64,000 nt of DNA from Microbacterium sp. Root53 (GCF_001426925.1 NZ_LMFR01000026.1:1-64000), one strand, 5' to 3'. Positions 49,916 through 57,579 are shown, counted from the first letter of the stretch. The notes: a model not told the origin generated them from the letters alone. A program made the numbers and translations.

Positions 49916-50356
49916 ATGACCGAATCCGCCACCGTCGCACAGCACGGCGTCAACACCGCCTCGGCGGTCGAGCACTTCGCGCGCAGGCTCCGCCACGAGA
50001 CCGACCCCTCCGACGTCGCCGCCGCCCGCGCGGCGGGGGAGCCCCTCACGATCGTCGACGTGCGATCCCAGGCCTCGTTCGACCAGGGCCACGTGCCCGG
50101 GGCGATCCACATGCCGGCCCGAGAGATCCCGCAGCGCCACACCGAGCTCGCGGGCCTTCCGAACCTCGTCGTCTACTGCTGGGGCCCCGCGTGCAACGGC
50201 GCCACCAAGGCTGCTCTCGAGCTGAGCCGGCTCGGCTACGTCGTCAAGGAGATGATCGGCGGCTTCGAGTACTGGGCGCGCGAGGGTCTCGCGGTGCAGA
50301 CCGCCGACGGCCGCACGCGCCGGCCGATCGACCCGCTCACCGCGCCGGTGGGCTGA
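49916..50356 (+). CDS. Single-domain rhodanese-like protein
   Basis: 146 residues. One rhodanese domain: LTIVDVRSQASFDQGHVPGAIHMPAREIPQRH and the active-site Cys loop CNGATKAALELSRLGY; so catalytic sulfur transfer is possible. ATG at 49916 chosen over 49844 because the N-terminal addition is Arg-rich and unlike the family. Its 3' end overlaps the convergent DUF4230 gene by 20 nt. Confidence 0.85.
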   Translation: MTESATVAQHGVNTASAVEHFARRLRHETDPSDVAAARAAGEPLTIVDVRSQASFDQGHVPGAIHMPAREIPQRHTELAGLPNLVVYCWGPACNGATKAALELSRLGYVVKEMIGGFEYWAREGLAVQTADGRTRRPIDPLTAPVG

Positions 50357-51056
50357 CCGGACCGAACTCGACCGTGACGCGCGCGTAGCCGAGCGACGCG
50401 AGCAGCGTCTCCAGCGTCCGCGCCGTGTTCTCCTTCGCGCGCCCGGCCAGGTCCGACTCCGCCGCGGCGGCGGCGATCTCGTCCCGGCCCTTCGCGAGCG
50501 CCTCCTGCCGCGCGTCGGTGTCGGGTGCGAGCAGATCGCCCACCCGGTCGATGAGCCCCCGCTCGTGCGAGAGCACGTGGCTCGCATCCAGATCGATGCT
50601 CGGCTCGGTGAGCTCCGGCTCGGGCACCGTGACGGTCACGGCGTCGCCGTCGGGCGAGATCCGGATGGCGCGGGCGTCGAGCGTCTCGAAGTCCACGAAG
50701 GCCTCGACGGTGCCGTGCGCGACCAGGCTGAGGCGCTCGCCGGCGAGCCACGCCGGCAGGTGCTCGACATCCGACTCCAGATCCACCAGCACCTCGTACT
50801 CGGCCTCGGCGGCCACGAAGCGCGCGAGGTCGCGCAGCGACGTGAGGACGGGCTCGGTCGACCGTTCCAGCTCGCTGCGGGAGAAGGGGTTCAGGTCATC
50901 CAGCAGGGCGCCGAGGAACGCGTCGCGCACACCCTCGCGCATCCCGCCGACGACGCCGGCGACCATCCCCACGACGAGGACCAGCGCGAGCACGAAGCCG
51001 ATGGCGCCGGCCAGCCACGCGGGCATCCGGCGTCGGGGGCGCGTCGCGTCGGCCAT
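50337..51056 (-). CDS. DUF4230 family membrane protein
   Basis: 239 residues. Basic start, one membrane helix (AGAIGFVLALVLVVGMVAGVVGG), then a soluble extracytoplasmic domain with STEPVLTSLRDLARFVAAEAEYEVLVDLE and an SLVAHGTVEAFVDFETLDA stretch typical of DUF4230, and a helical end (AESDLAGRAKENTARTLETLLASLGYARVTVEF). Function unknown. Convergent with the rhodanese. Confidence 0.85.
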   Translation of the reverse strand: MADATRPRRRMPAWLAGAIGFVLALVLVVGMVAGVVGGMREGVRDAFLGALLDDLNPFSRSELERSTEPVLTSLRDLARFVAAEAEYEVLVDLESDVEHLPAWLAGERLSLVAHGTVEAFVDFETLDARAIRISPDGDAVTVTVPEPELTEPSIDLDASHVLSHERGLIDRVGDLLAPDTDARQEALAKGRDEIAAAAAESDLAGRAKENTARTLETLLASLGYARVTVEFGPVSPPAR

Positions 51057-51153
51057 GCCGGAAGCCTAGTCACGGCGGCGCCTCCTCGGGACGCCGGTCG
51101 CGCCGCGCGACATCCTGACGCAGCGGGAGCCCGGCACCTGAGAGACTGGTCCG

Positions 51154-51213
51154 GTGAGTGCGACGGCGACGGCAGGGGTCCGAGGCGACCGCCGCATGCC
51201 GCGCACGGCATGA
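51154..51213 (+). CDS. Possible 19-codon upstream ORF
   Basis: GTG at 51154 follows GAGACT by 6 nt, with the same GACTGGTCCGGTGAG context as the mqo start. It encodes MSATATAGVRGDRRMPRTA and its TGA overlaps the next gene's start (ATGA at 51210). Could be a coupling peptide; no homology evidence. Confidence 0.35.
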   Translation: MSATATAGVRGDRRMPRTA

Positions 51214-51626
51214 ACGGCGCGGGCGCGGCGTTCGCCGCGATCACGGAGATACTGACGTGGGCCGGCCTCGGCGCGGCGGCGGTGTTCGGCGCCGCGGCGC
51301 TGATCGTCAAGCTCGCGGACGGGACGTGGCTCCCCGTGCGGGCGGTCATCATCGGCGACCCGGATGCCGCGGATCCCTCAGCGCGCGAGGTCGTCCGCTG
51401 GTTCGGGGAGGACGGCGTCCACGAGGCGCCCCTGACCGCCGAGCTGCGCGCGGCGGCCGAGGGCGACGAGGTGATGCTGCATCACCGCGTGGGCAGCCGG
51501 GACGACGTGAGGCTCGATGCGCACTCGCCGTGGCCGCGCCTGCTGGGCGGGGTAGCGCTCGCGAGCGGCGGCGTGGGCCTGCTCGCCCTGGTCGCGCAGA
51601 TCGCGGCGATGTTCGCCGCCGGGTGA
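51210..51626 (+). CDS. Uncharacterised membrane protein
   Basis: 138 residues, not recognised. N-terminal helix (ILTWAGLGAAAVFGAAALIVKL), a small soluble part with GTWLPVRAVIIGDPDA and VVRWFGEDGVHEAPLTAELR, and a C-terminal helix (LLGGVALASGGVGLLALVAQIAAMF). The central part looks like a compact beta domain between two membrane helices. No ribosome binding site precedes the ATG at 51210; translation may depend on the short ORF that ends in it. Confidence 0.65.
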   Translation: MNGAGAAFAAITEILTWAGLGAAAVFGAAALIVKLADGTWLPVRAVIIGDPDAADPSAREVVRWFGEDGVHEAPLTAELRAAAEGDEVMLHHRVGSRDDVRLDAHSPWPRLLGGVALASGGVGLLALVAQIAAMFAAG

Positions 51627-52250
51627 TCACGCCTCCGCGGGGCCCACGGGCTGCCGCAGGATCGTGCGGCGCCGCTCGGGCGGCACCCGGCGGAAGTCGC
51701 TCAGGTAGATCTCGTGATGGCGGCCCGTCATGCGCAGCCCGAGGCCGGGGATCACGTCGTCGTGCATGCGCGCCAGCACGGGTCCCTCGTCGTCGAACGA
51801 GCCGACGTGCAGCGTCTGCACGCAGCGGCCCTCGGCGAGCGTCTCCAGCCGGACGTCCGCCAGGCGCGCAGGCGCCGTCGTCTCTGCCACGGTCGCGACT
51901 GCGGCGTCGAGCATCGCCGGGTCGATCCAGTCGGGCGTCATGATCATGAGGGTCCAGCTCCAGCGCGACTTGTCCCGCTCGCTGGTGAACGCCGTCATGT
52001 CCTCGGCCCACCACGTGCCCTCGAGCGGCATCACGACGTGGTCCCGGCCGAGGTCGCGGCTCGCGAACTTGAGCCTATAGGCCACGGGGTACAGGGCCTC
52101 GACCGCCGCGGCGAAGTCCGGCGACGAGTTCGGATCGCCGTGCCCGTCGACCATCAGGTACTGCAGCGGCGGCACGTCGACAACCCGGAAGTCGCCCCGC
52201 CGGGCGCGGTAGGCGTCAAGGGTCCGCTTGAAGTCGATCTTCTCGCTCAT
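51627..52250 (-). CDS. GyrI-like small-molecule-binding protein
   Basis: 207 residues. The start SEKIDFKRTLDAYRARRGDF and MVDGHGDPNSSPDFAAAVEALYPVAYRLKF match the large GyrI-like family, with VMPLEGTWWAED and CVQTLHVGSFDDEGPVLARMHDDVI later. Such proteins bind small molecules or modulate drug response, but function here is unknown. ATG at 52250 (GGGAG ~9 nt upstream) chosen over the one at 52283 because homologs start at this motif. Stops directly after the convergent gene. Confidence 0.85.
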   Translation of the reverse strand: MSEKIDFKRTLDAYRARRGDFRVVDVPPLQYLMVDGHGDPNSSPDFAAAVEALYPVAYRLKFASRDLGRDHVVMPLEGTWWAEDMTAFTSERDKSRWSWTLMIMTPDWIDPAMLDAAVATVAETTAPARLADVRLETLAEGRCVQTLHVGSFDDEGPVLARMHDDVIPGLGLRMTGRHHEIYLSDFRRVPPERRRTILRQPVGPAEA

Positions 52251-52345
52251 CCACTCGCTCCCAGGGACCGGGACATCCGTCATCCGACGCCCTCATTCTG
52301 CCCGCCGACCGCCCACGCCGCCTCCCCGCCCGCCGGGGTGCGGCG

Positions 52346-52351
52346 TACGCT
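52346..52351 (+). promoter_or_regulatory. Leaderless -10 element of the pncA-like gene (TACGCT)
   Basis: TACGCT ends 6 nt before the ATG at 52358. Confidence 0.55.
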
Positions 52352-52357
52352 CGAGAT

Positions 52358-52948
52358 ATGACCAGGGCGCTTCTCATCGTGGATGTGCAGAACGACTTCA
52401 CCGAGGGCGGCGTGCTCGGCGTGACGGGCGGCCACGCCGTCGCCGAGGGGGTCACGCGTCTGCTGGCCGAGCGCGGCGCGGACTACGCGATGGTCGTCGC
52501 GTCGCGCGACTGGCATGACGCGGAGGGCGACAACGGCGGCCACTTCGCGTTCGGCGGCGCCACCGGTCAGCCCGACTTCGTCGACACGTGGCCGCCGCAC
52601 TGCGTGGCGGGCACCGAGGGTGCGGAGTACGACCCCGGCTTCGAAACGTCGGCGGTCACGCACCACGTCAAGAAGGGCCAGGGGCGCCCGGCGTACTCGA
52701 TGTTCGAAGGCGCGACCGACGACGGCGAGACCGTCGCGCAGCTCCTCGCCGATCGGGGAATCGAGACGGTCGACGTCGTCGGCATCGCGACCGACCACTG
52801 CGTGCGGGCCACGGCGCTCGACGCGATCGAGCACGGCCAGCACGTGCGCGTCCTGCTCGACCTCGTCGCCGGGGTCGGCGCCGAGTCGAGCGAGGCCGCG
52901 CTGGCCGAGCTCGCCCACGCCGGCGCTGAGCTGGTCGAGCGCGCATGA
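52358..52948 (+). CDS. pncA: Nicotinamidase/isochorismatase family hydrolase
   Basis: 196 residues. Catalytic triad: Asp in LIVDVQNDFTEGG, Lys in VKKGQGRPAYSMFEG, Cys in IATDHCVRATALDA; metal-binding SRDWHD. It fits nicotinamidase, converting nicotinamide to nicotinate for NAD salvage. ATG by the leaderless element. Its stop overlaps the next ATG (ATGA). Confidence 0.9.
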   Translation: MTRALLIVDVQNDFTEGGVLGVTGGHAVAEGVTRLLAERGADYAMVVASRDWHDAEGDNGGHFAFGGATGQPDFVDTWPPHCVAGTEGAEYDPGFETSAVTHHVKKGQGRPAYSMFEGATDDGETVAQLLADRGIETVDVVGIATDHCVRATALDAIEHGQHVRVLLDLVAGVGAESSEAALAELAHAGAELVERA

Positions 52949-53757
52949 CGGCCGCCGCGCGCGACATCTCCGTCGGCCTCGACATCGAGGTGCAGACCCC
53001 CACCGAGCTCGAGATGCAGATCGCGGTCGCGCGCGTGCCCGGCATCCGCCTCGACGAGGAGCTCGCCGTCACGCTCGACGGGGAGCCCGTCGAACTCGAG
53101 GAGCTGGTGGATCCGCTCGGGGCGCGCATCCACCGCATGCAGCTGACGCCCGGGGACCTCGAGGTCTCGTACCGCGCCGCGGTCGAGACCGGCGGGGGAG
53201 CGACGCCCGTCACGCCGCACGACCGCTCCGTCTACCTGCGTCCGAGCCGCTACGCCGAGTCCGACCGCTTCTTCGCCCTGGTCGGGTCTCAGTTCGACCG
53301 GTCGCTGCCGGCCGCCGAGCTCGCCCGCGAGGTCGTCGGCTTCGTGGCCTCGCGGCTGCGGTACGTGCCCGGCGTCAGCGACGTCAACGACAGCGCGATC
53401 GACACGCTGCTCGACGGGGCGGGGGTGTGCCGCGACTACGCGCACCTGACGATCGCCATCCTGCGCGCGCTGAACATCCCGGCCCGGCTCGCCGCGGTGT
53501 ACGCGCCCGGACTCAGTCCCATGGACTTCCACGCGGTGGCCGAGGCGCTGATCGACGGCGAGTGGGTGGTTCTCGACGCCACCCGCCTCGCGCCGCGCCA
53601 GAGCCTCGTGCGCATCGCGACCGGCCGGGACGCCGCCGACACCGCGTTCCTCGACAACCACGGCGGATCAATCCTGCTGCGCTCGTACCGGATCCTCGCG
53701 ACCGTGCGCGGCGACCTGGCCGTCGACGACGGCGCGGGCCTCGTGCGCCTGCCGTAG
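52945..53757 (+). CDS. Transglutaminase-like cysteine hydrolase
   Basis: 270 residues. An N-terminal beta domain (SVGLDIEVQTPTELEMQIAV) precedes a transglutaminase core with catalytic Cys in LLDGAGVCRDYAHLTIAILR, His in MDFHAVAEALI and Asp in WVVLDATRLAP. Cytoplasmic, without a membrane segment, unlike the TgpA-like protein at 1.2 kb. Coupled to pncA. Substrate unknown, peptidase or amidase activity is a family inference. Confidence 0.88.
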   Translation: MTAAARDISVGLDIEVQTPTELEMQIAVARVPGIRLDEELAVTLDGEPVELEELVDPLGARIHRMQLTPGDLEVSYRAAVETGGGATPVTPHDRSVYLRPSRYAESDRFFALVGSQFDRSLPAAELAREVVGFVASRLRYVPGVSDVNDSAIDTLLDGAGVCRDYAHLTIAILRALNIPARLAAVYAPGLSPMDFHAVAEALIDGEWVVLDATRLAPRQSLVRIATGRDAADTAFLDNHGGSILLRSYRILATVRGDLAVDDGAGLVRLP

Positions 53758-53765
53758 CGAGCGGA

Positions 53766-55028
53766 TCAGCCGAGGGCGCGCAGCTTGCGCTCGAACACCG
53801 CGCGCTCGCCCTCGTTGGCGGTCAGCCGCGCGGCGGTCTCGAGCTCGGCGCGGGCCTCGTCGATGCGGCCCAGCCGGATGAGCAGCTCGGCGCGCACGCC
53901 GGGCAGCTGGGCGTAGCCCGCCAGCGCCGGCCCGAGCCCGTCCACGATGCGCAGCGCGGTCGCCGGGCCCTCGGACATCGACACGGCCACCGCGCGGTTC
54001 AGCTCCACCACGGGGGACGGAGCGATCCGGCCCAGGGCCTCGTACAGCACCGAGATGCGCTCCCAGTCCGTGTCCTCCACCGACGTCGCCACGTCGTGGC
54101 ACTCGGCGATGGCCGCCTGCAGCGCGTACGGGCCCCGGCCGCGACCGAGGGCGTCGCCGCGGGCGAGCGCGTCCCGGCCCAGGGCGATCAGGCCGCGGTC
54201 CCAGCGGGTCCGGTCCTGGTCGGCGAGCAGCACCGGCTCGCCGGCCGCGTCCAGCCGCGCGGGGAAGCGCGCGGCGCTCAGCGCCATGAGGGCCACGAGT
54301 CCGTGCGCCTCCGGCTCCCGCGGCGCGAGGCCCGCCAGCACGCGCGCGAGCCGCAGCGCCTCGCGGCTCAGGTCGGTGCGCATCCACGTCGCGCCCGCGT
54401 TCGCCGCGTAGCCCTCGTTGAAGATGAGGTACAGCACGCTGAGCACGGCCGACAGTCGCGCGGGGTGCTCGTCGGGCGTGGGCACCTCGAATGGGATGGC
54501 CGCCGCGGCGAGGGTCTTCTTGGCCCGGACGATGCGCTGCTGCATGGTCGCGACCGGCACCAGGAAGGCCCGCGCGATCTCCTCGGTCGTGAGGCCGCCC
54601 ACGACCCGCAGCGTGAGCGCGATGCTCGCCTCGCGGGAGAGCACGGGGTGGCACGCCACGAAGATCAGGCGCAGGACGTCGTCCTCGATCTGATCCGGAT
54701 CCCAGGCGGGCGAGTCGACCTCGTCGAGATCCCGCGCGAGCTGCGCGTAGCGCTCGTCCTGCCGCGCCTGCCGCCGCCAGTGGTCGATCGCCCGGCGCTT
54801 GCCCACCGCGACCAGCCACGCCCCGGGGTTCGCAGGCACGCCCGACGCGGGCCACGAGCCCAGCGCCTCGGCCAGGGCCTCCTGCGCCACGTCCTCGGCG
54901 AGGGAGAAGTCCCCGGTCACGCGGGTGAGCGTCGCGACGATGCGCGCGGACTCGATGCGCCAGACCGCCTCGACGGCGCGTCTCACCGAATCCGGGGAGG
55001 CCGTCGAGGCGATCGGGGCGTCGTTCAC
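53766..55028 (-). CDS. ECF42-type RNA polymerase sigma factor
   Basis: 420 residues. Sigma2 (SARIVATLTRVTGDFSLAEDVAQEALAEALGSW) and sigma4 (LTLRVVGGLTTEEIARAFLVPVATMQQRIVRAKKTLA) occupy the first ~190 residues; the rest is a long TPR-like C-terminal domain (RLSAVLSVLYLIFNEGYAAN, ELNRAVAVSMSEGPATALRIV, RAELLIRLGRIDEARAELETA), the layout of ECF42, which has no anti-sigma factor and whose C-terminus is thought to be regulatory. GTG start overlaps the stop of the DGPF gene (GTGA). The promoter upstream of that gene matches the ECF42 signature. Confidence 0.92.
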   Translation of the reverse strand: MNDAPIASTASPDSVRRAVEAVWRIESARIVATLTRVTGDFSLAEDVAQEALAEALGSWPASGVPANPGAWLVAVGKRRAIDHWRRQARQDERYAQLARDLDEVDSPAWDPDQIEDDVLRLIFVACHPVLSREASIALTLRVVGGLTTEEIARAFLVPVATMQQRIVRAKKTLAAAAIPFEVPTPDEHPARLSAVLSVLYLIFNEGYAANAGATWMRTDLSREALRLARVLAGLAPREPEAHGLVALMALSAARFPARLDAAGEPVLLADQDRTRWDRGLIALGRDALARGDALGRGRGPYALQAAIAECHDVATSVEDTDWERISVLYEALGRIAPSPVVELNRAVAVSMSEGPATALRIVDGLGPALAGYAQLPGVRAELLIRLGRIDEARAELETAARLTANEGERAVFERKLRALG

Positions 55029-55450
55029 TGCTGCTGGCGCGCGGCCTGCTCCTCGCGCCATCCCTCTTCCTTCTGGATCCACTCGTTGTCGGCGGGGAAG
55101 TCCTCGGGGCCCGTCACACGGCGGATCTCGATCTTGTTTCCGGGCGTGAGCGGGGCGCGCTTGGCCCACTCCGCCGCCTCCTCGATGGTGGGCACCTCGA
55201 GCACCCAGAACCCGTTGAACAGCTCCTTGGTCTCGCCGTACGGGCCGTCGGTCACCACCGGCGGCGTCGCCGAGAAGTCCACCACGAGGCCCGGCTCGGG
55301 CGCGAGGCCGTCGCCGCCGACCATCACGCCGGCCTTCATCATGGACTCGTTGAACGCGCCCATCGCGGCGATCACCTCCTCGAACGGCACCTCGCTGTAC
55401 GCGGCGACCGCCTCGTCCGTCGCGCGCATGATGAGCATGTACTTGGCCAT
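55025..55450 (-). CDS. DGPF/YCII-related protein, ECF42 partner
   Basis: 141 residues. MAKYMLIMRATDEAVAAY start, the family motif DGPYGETKELFNGFWVLEV, and AAEWAKRAPL. DGPF proteins are the conserved neighbours and targets of ECF42 sigma factors; their biochemical role is unknown. The ATG at 55450 has a strong AAGGAGGA site; longer readings to 55693 would cover the promoter. Confidence 0.9.
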   Translation of the reverse strand: MAKYMLIMRATDEAVAAYSEVPFEEVIAAMGAFNESMMKAGVMVGGDGLAPEPGLVVDFSATPPVVTDGPYGETKELFNGFWVLEVPTIEEAAEWAKRAPLTPGNKIEIRRVTGPEDFPADNEWIQKEEGWREEQAARQQQ

Positions 55451-55522
55451 GTCGTCCTCCTTGATCCTGGGCGCCTCCGGCGCCGCCTCAGTGGGCCGTG
55501 ATTCCGACCCTTTCACCCATAC

Positions 55523-55549
55523 GTCGTGCGGCGGAACCGCCGATCGACA
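55523..55549 (-). promoter_or_regulatory. ECF42-type promoter
   Basis: On the minus strand TGTCGA (55549-55544), a 17-nt spacer holding the small dyad GGCGG...CCGCC, and CGAC (55526-55523). This equals the -35 TGTCGA and -10 CGA/TC described for ECF42 promoters. The start would be about 65 nt before the DGPF gene, so the operon likely controls itself. Confidence 0.7.
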
Positions 55550-55667
55550 TCCTCGCGAGAAGTTCTTCCGCGCGTCATGGCGGACCGTCTCCCGGCGCCG
55601 TCCACGTGGGCCTCCCGATGGCCGGGAGGCCCACGGAATCTCCGTTCCGCGGGGTCCCCAGGGGGCG

Positions 55668-55673
55668 TAGCGT
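55668..55673 (+). promoter_or_regulatory. Leaderless -10 element of the DUF7882 gene (TAGCGT)
   Basis: TAGCGT ends 6 nt before the ATG at 55680. Confidence 0.55.
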
Positions 55674-55679
55674 CCGGTC

Positions 55680-55982
55680 ATGGGCACCCTCATCTACGAC
55701 AGCGTCGACCCGCCGATCCTCATCGAGGACCGTGCGCTCTCCCACCTGAAGGTCGTGATCCTCGCCAAGCTGCGGCGCAGCGAGAGCTTCGCGGTCTCCT
55801 GGAAGCACCCCGCCGAGCAGGGCGGCCGCTCGACCATCTGGATCCACCCCGGCATCCCGCTGCGCTTCGTGTTCGAGGAGTCCGATCCGCCCGAGCTCAA
55901 CCAGGAGTGGCTCGCGCGGCTCGCCGAGTCGGCCAGCGAGCTCGGCGGGATCGTCCTCACGGCCGAGGAGGTGAGCGGGTAA
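55680..55982 (+). CDS. DUF7882-type small protein
   Basis: 100 residues. The sequence (MGTLIYDSVDPPILIEDRALSHL, VVILAKLRRSESFAVSWKH, GRSTIWIHPGIPLRFVFEES) belongs to a short protein family abundant in Microbacteriaceae that I recall as DUF7882, sometimes misnamed after DNA ligase. Predicted small beta-rich fold; function unknown. Stops 2 nt before the end of the convergent alkD gene. Confidence 0.75.
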   Translation: MGTLIYDSVDPPILIEDRALSHLKVVILAKLRRSESFAVSWKHPAEQGGRSTIWIHPGIPLRFVFEESDPPELNQEWLARLAESASELGGIVLTAEEVSG

Positions 55983-55984
55983 GG

Positions 55985-56650
55985 TCAGCCCGCCTGCCGC
56001 CGCACCATCTCGCCGATCCAGATGGGCGCGTAGGGCGAGGTGCAGTTCGGCGGCGTCGGGTAGTCCTTGAGCACCTCGAGACGCTCGCCGATGTCGATCG
56101 CGCGCGCCCGGCGATCCGGGTGGTGGATGCCGATCATCGCGAGCGTCGTGTTCATCTCCCACTGGATGCGCTCGTGCGCGTCGCGCATGCCGGCCTCGAT
56201 CTCGTCGAGCAGCGCGTCGAGGTCCACCTGGTCGGGGCGCTTGACCACGGTGTCGGCCGTGAGGGCCCAGCCGGCGCTCGCGACGACCGGGTCGGCGTCG
56301 CCCAGCCACATCGTGCGCAGCCGCTCGACGTGCGGGCTCTTCTTGGCGACGTAGTTGATCAGCCAGTCCTGCACCTTGCGCGCGCGTGCCTCGCGGAGCA
56401 TCCGGTCGATCTCCTCGGCCCTGAACGCCTTCGGCCGACAGATGAGCAGCGCCACCAGCATGGCCGGCGTCACGTCGGTCGCCCACAGCTCGGCCGCGAG
56501 GTCGTGATCGGTCTTCAGTCCCTTGGCGACCGCGCGCAGCTTCGTGAGGTTCACGCCGTGGTCGTCACCGTGCCGCTCGTTGACCTCGCGCATGCGCGGA
56601 TCCTCCAGCGCGGCGAGCTCGGCCAGGACATCGGCGACGATCGGAGACAC
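55985..56650 (-). CDS. AlkD-like DNA alkylation repair protein
   Basis: 221 residues. Helical HEAT-like repeat protein: LAALEDPRMREVNERHGDDHGVNLTKLRAVAKGLKT, LAAELWATDVTPAMLVALLICRP, WLINYVAKKSPHVERLRTMWLGDADPVVASAGWALTADTV. This matches the AlkD/DNA-alkylation-repair glycosylase fold, though in this subgroup the glycosylase activity is not established. GTG start at 56650 falls one nucleotide after the 3' end of tRNA-Lys, so the mRNA is presumably released by tRNA processing. No ribosome binding site is possible other than in the tRNA. Confidence 0.85.
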   Translation of the reverse strand: MSPIVADVLAELAALEDPRMREVNERHGDDHGVNLTKLRAVAKGLKTDHDLAAELWATDVTPAMLVALLICRPKAFRAEEIDRMLREARARKVQDWLINYVAKKSPHVERLRTMWLGDADPVVASAGWALTADTVVKRPDQVDLDALLDEIEAGMRDAHERIQWEMNTTLAMIGIHHPDRRARAIDIGERLEVLKDYPTPPNCTSPYAPIWIGEMVRRQAG

Positions 56651-56651
56651 G

Positions 56652-56724
56652 TGGGCCCAGTGGGGCTCGAACCCACGACCCGCGGATTAAAAGTCCGATG
56701 CTCTGCCAACTGAGCTATAGGCCC
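56652..56724 (-). tRNA. tRNA-Lys(TTT)
   Basis: On the minus strand GGGCCTA (56724-56718) pairs with TGGGCCC (56659-56653, one G-T pair), discriminator A (56652). Anticodon arm CGGA, CTTTTAA, TCCG gives anticodon TTT. T arm has GGTTCGAGCC. CCA is not encoded: the base after the discriminator is a C followed by the alkD GTG. A -10 TAGAGT precedes it on the minus strand, about 56741-56736. Confidence 0.95.
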
Positions 56725-56784
56725 GCCTCTACTCTACGCGGGGCGGCTGGGCGACCGGCCGCGCTCCGGCCGGAGGCCCGGGCG

Positions 56785-56790
56785 TACCCT
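56785..56790 (+). promoter_or_regulatory. Leaderless -10 element (TACCCT)
   Basis: TACCCT ends 6 nt before the ATG at 56797. Confidence 0.5.
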
Positions 56791-56796
56791 GGATCG

Positions 56797-57426
56797 ATGA
56801 CCGACGACTTCCACAAGCCCGTGCGGCGTCCGTCGGAGACCTTCGACCGGCTGTACGCGGCGGAGGACCCCGCGGAGGTGTCGCGCGCCGCGCACTCCAC
56901 CGCGGCCGCGCTGCTGTCGCGCGTGCGCGAGGAGCGCGACCCCGACGCCGTCGACCGGCTGGTCGGGTTCACGTCGCGCCACGGCATCGACGACATCGCC
57001 GAGCTGTGGTCGCACTCGCCCGCCAAGAGCCTGCCCGGGTCGCTCTGGCGGCTGTACCTGCTGCAGCTGTCGATCCACGACGACCCCGCCACGGCCGCGC
57101 TGCTCTACGACCGCGGGCGCACCGAGCTGCGCTCGTCGGATGCCGTCGTCGCGGGCGCGCCGGTCCCGGCCGGCCCCGGCGAGCTCGTCGCGCTGATCGA
57201 CACGATCCTGCGCGGCGCGTTCCAGGGCGACTTCGCGGTCGCGCTCGACCGGGCCGCCGCGTTCTGCCGCGTGCAGGCGTCGGGCGCCACGCACCTGGCG
57301 GACGACTACGAGCGCACCGAGCCGCACCGGTCCACCGAGCTCACCACCCGCGCCCTGCGCCTGGCGACCTACGCCACCGACCTCACTGCCGCCGCCCGCC
57401 TGTGGCACCGAGAGGCCCTCACCTGA
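56797..57426 (+). CDS. Uncharacterised helical actinobacterial protein
   Basis: 209 residues, family of unknown function. Starts DDFHKPVRRPSETFDRLYAA, then mostly helices (AHSTAAALLSRVREERDPDA, LWSHSPAKSLPGSLWRLYLLQL, LVALIDTILRGAFQGDFAVALDRAAAFCRV) and ends LATYATDLTAAARLWHREALT. No membrane segment or catalytic motif. I recall similar proteins named after RNA polymerase beta in databases, without basis. Divergent from tRNA-Lys. Confidence 0.75.
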   Translation: MTDDFHKPVRRPSETFDRLYAAEDPAEVSRAAHSTAAALLSRVREERDPDAVDRLVGFTSRHGIDDIAELWSHSPAKSLPGSLWRLYLLQLSIHDDPATAALLYDRGRTELRSSDAVVAGAPVPAGPGELVALIDTILRGAFQGDFAVALDRAAAFCRVQASGATHLADDYERTEPHRSTELTTRALRLATYATDLTAAARLWHREALT

Positions 57427-57476
57427 GGATCCGGTGGATGTCCCGGACTCGGGAATGCCCGCCCGGAGCGCTCCGT

Positions 57477-57482
57477 TAGACT
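57477..57482 (+). promoter_or_regulatory. -10 element of the candidate small RNA (TAGACT)
   Basis: Same hexamer as in front of ffs and tRNA-Pro; predicted start about 57488-57490. Confidence 0.55.
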
Positions 57483-57488
57483 CGTATG

Positions 57489-57578
57489 GCCGGGCCGCAG
57501 CAAACCCCGGGCTCCAACTTCTGCCGCCGCGAGCGGCCTTGCGCCGAGAGGCGTTTCTGCGGTCCGGCATTTTTCTTT
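57489..57578 (+). ncRNA. Candidate structured small RNA, ~88 nt
   Basis: GCCGGGCCGCAG (57489-57500) pairs along all 12 positions (one G-T) with CTGCGGTCCGGC (57557-57568), closing a unit with two inner hairpins: GCCGC-CGCGA-GCGGC (57523-57537) and CGCC-GAGA-GGCG (57542-57553). A single-stranded part CAAACCCCGGGCTCCAACTT follows the first strand. ATTTTTCTTTT comes right after the closing stem as an intrinsic terminator. It has its own -10 and no open reading frame of note. I do not recognise it as tmRNA, RNase P, 6S, 6C or SRP RNA. Confidence 0.7.
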
Positions 57579-57579
57579 T

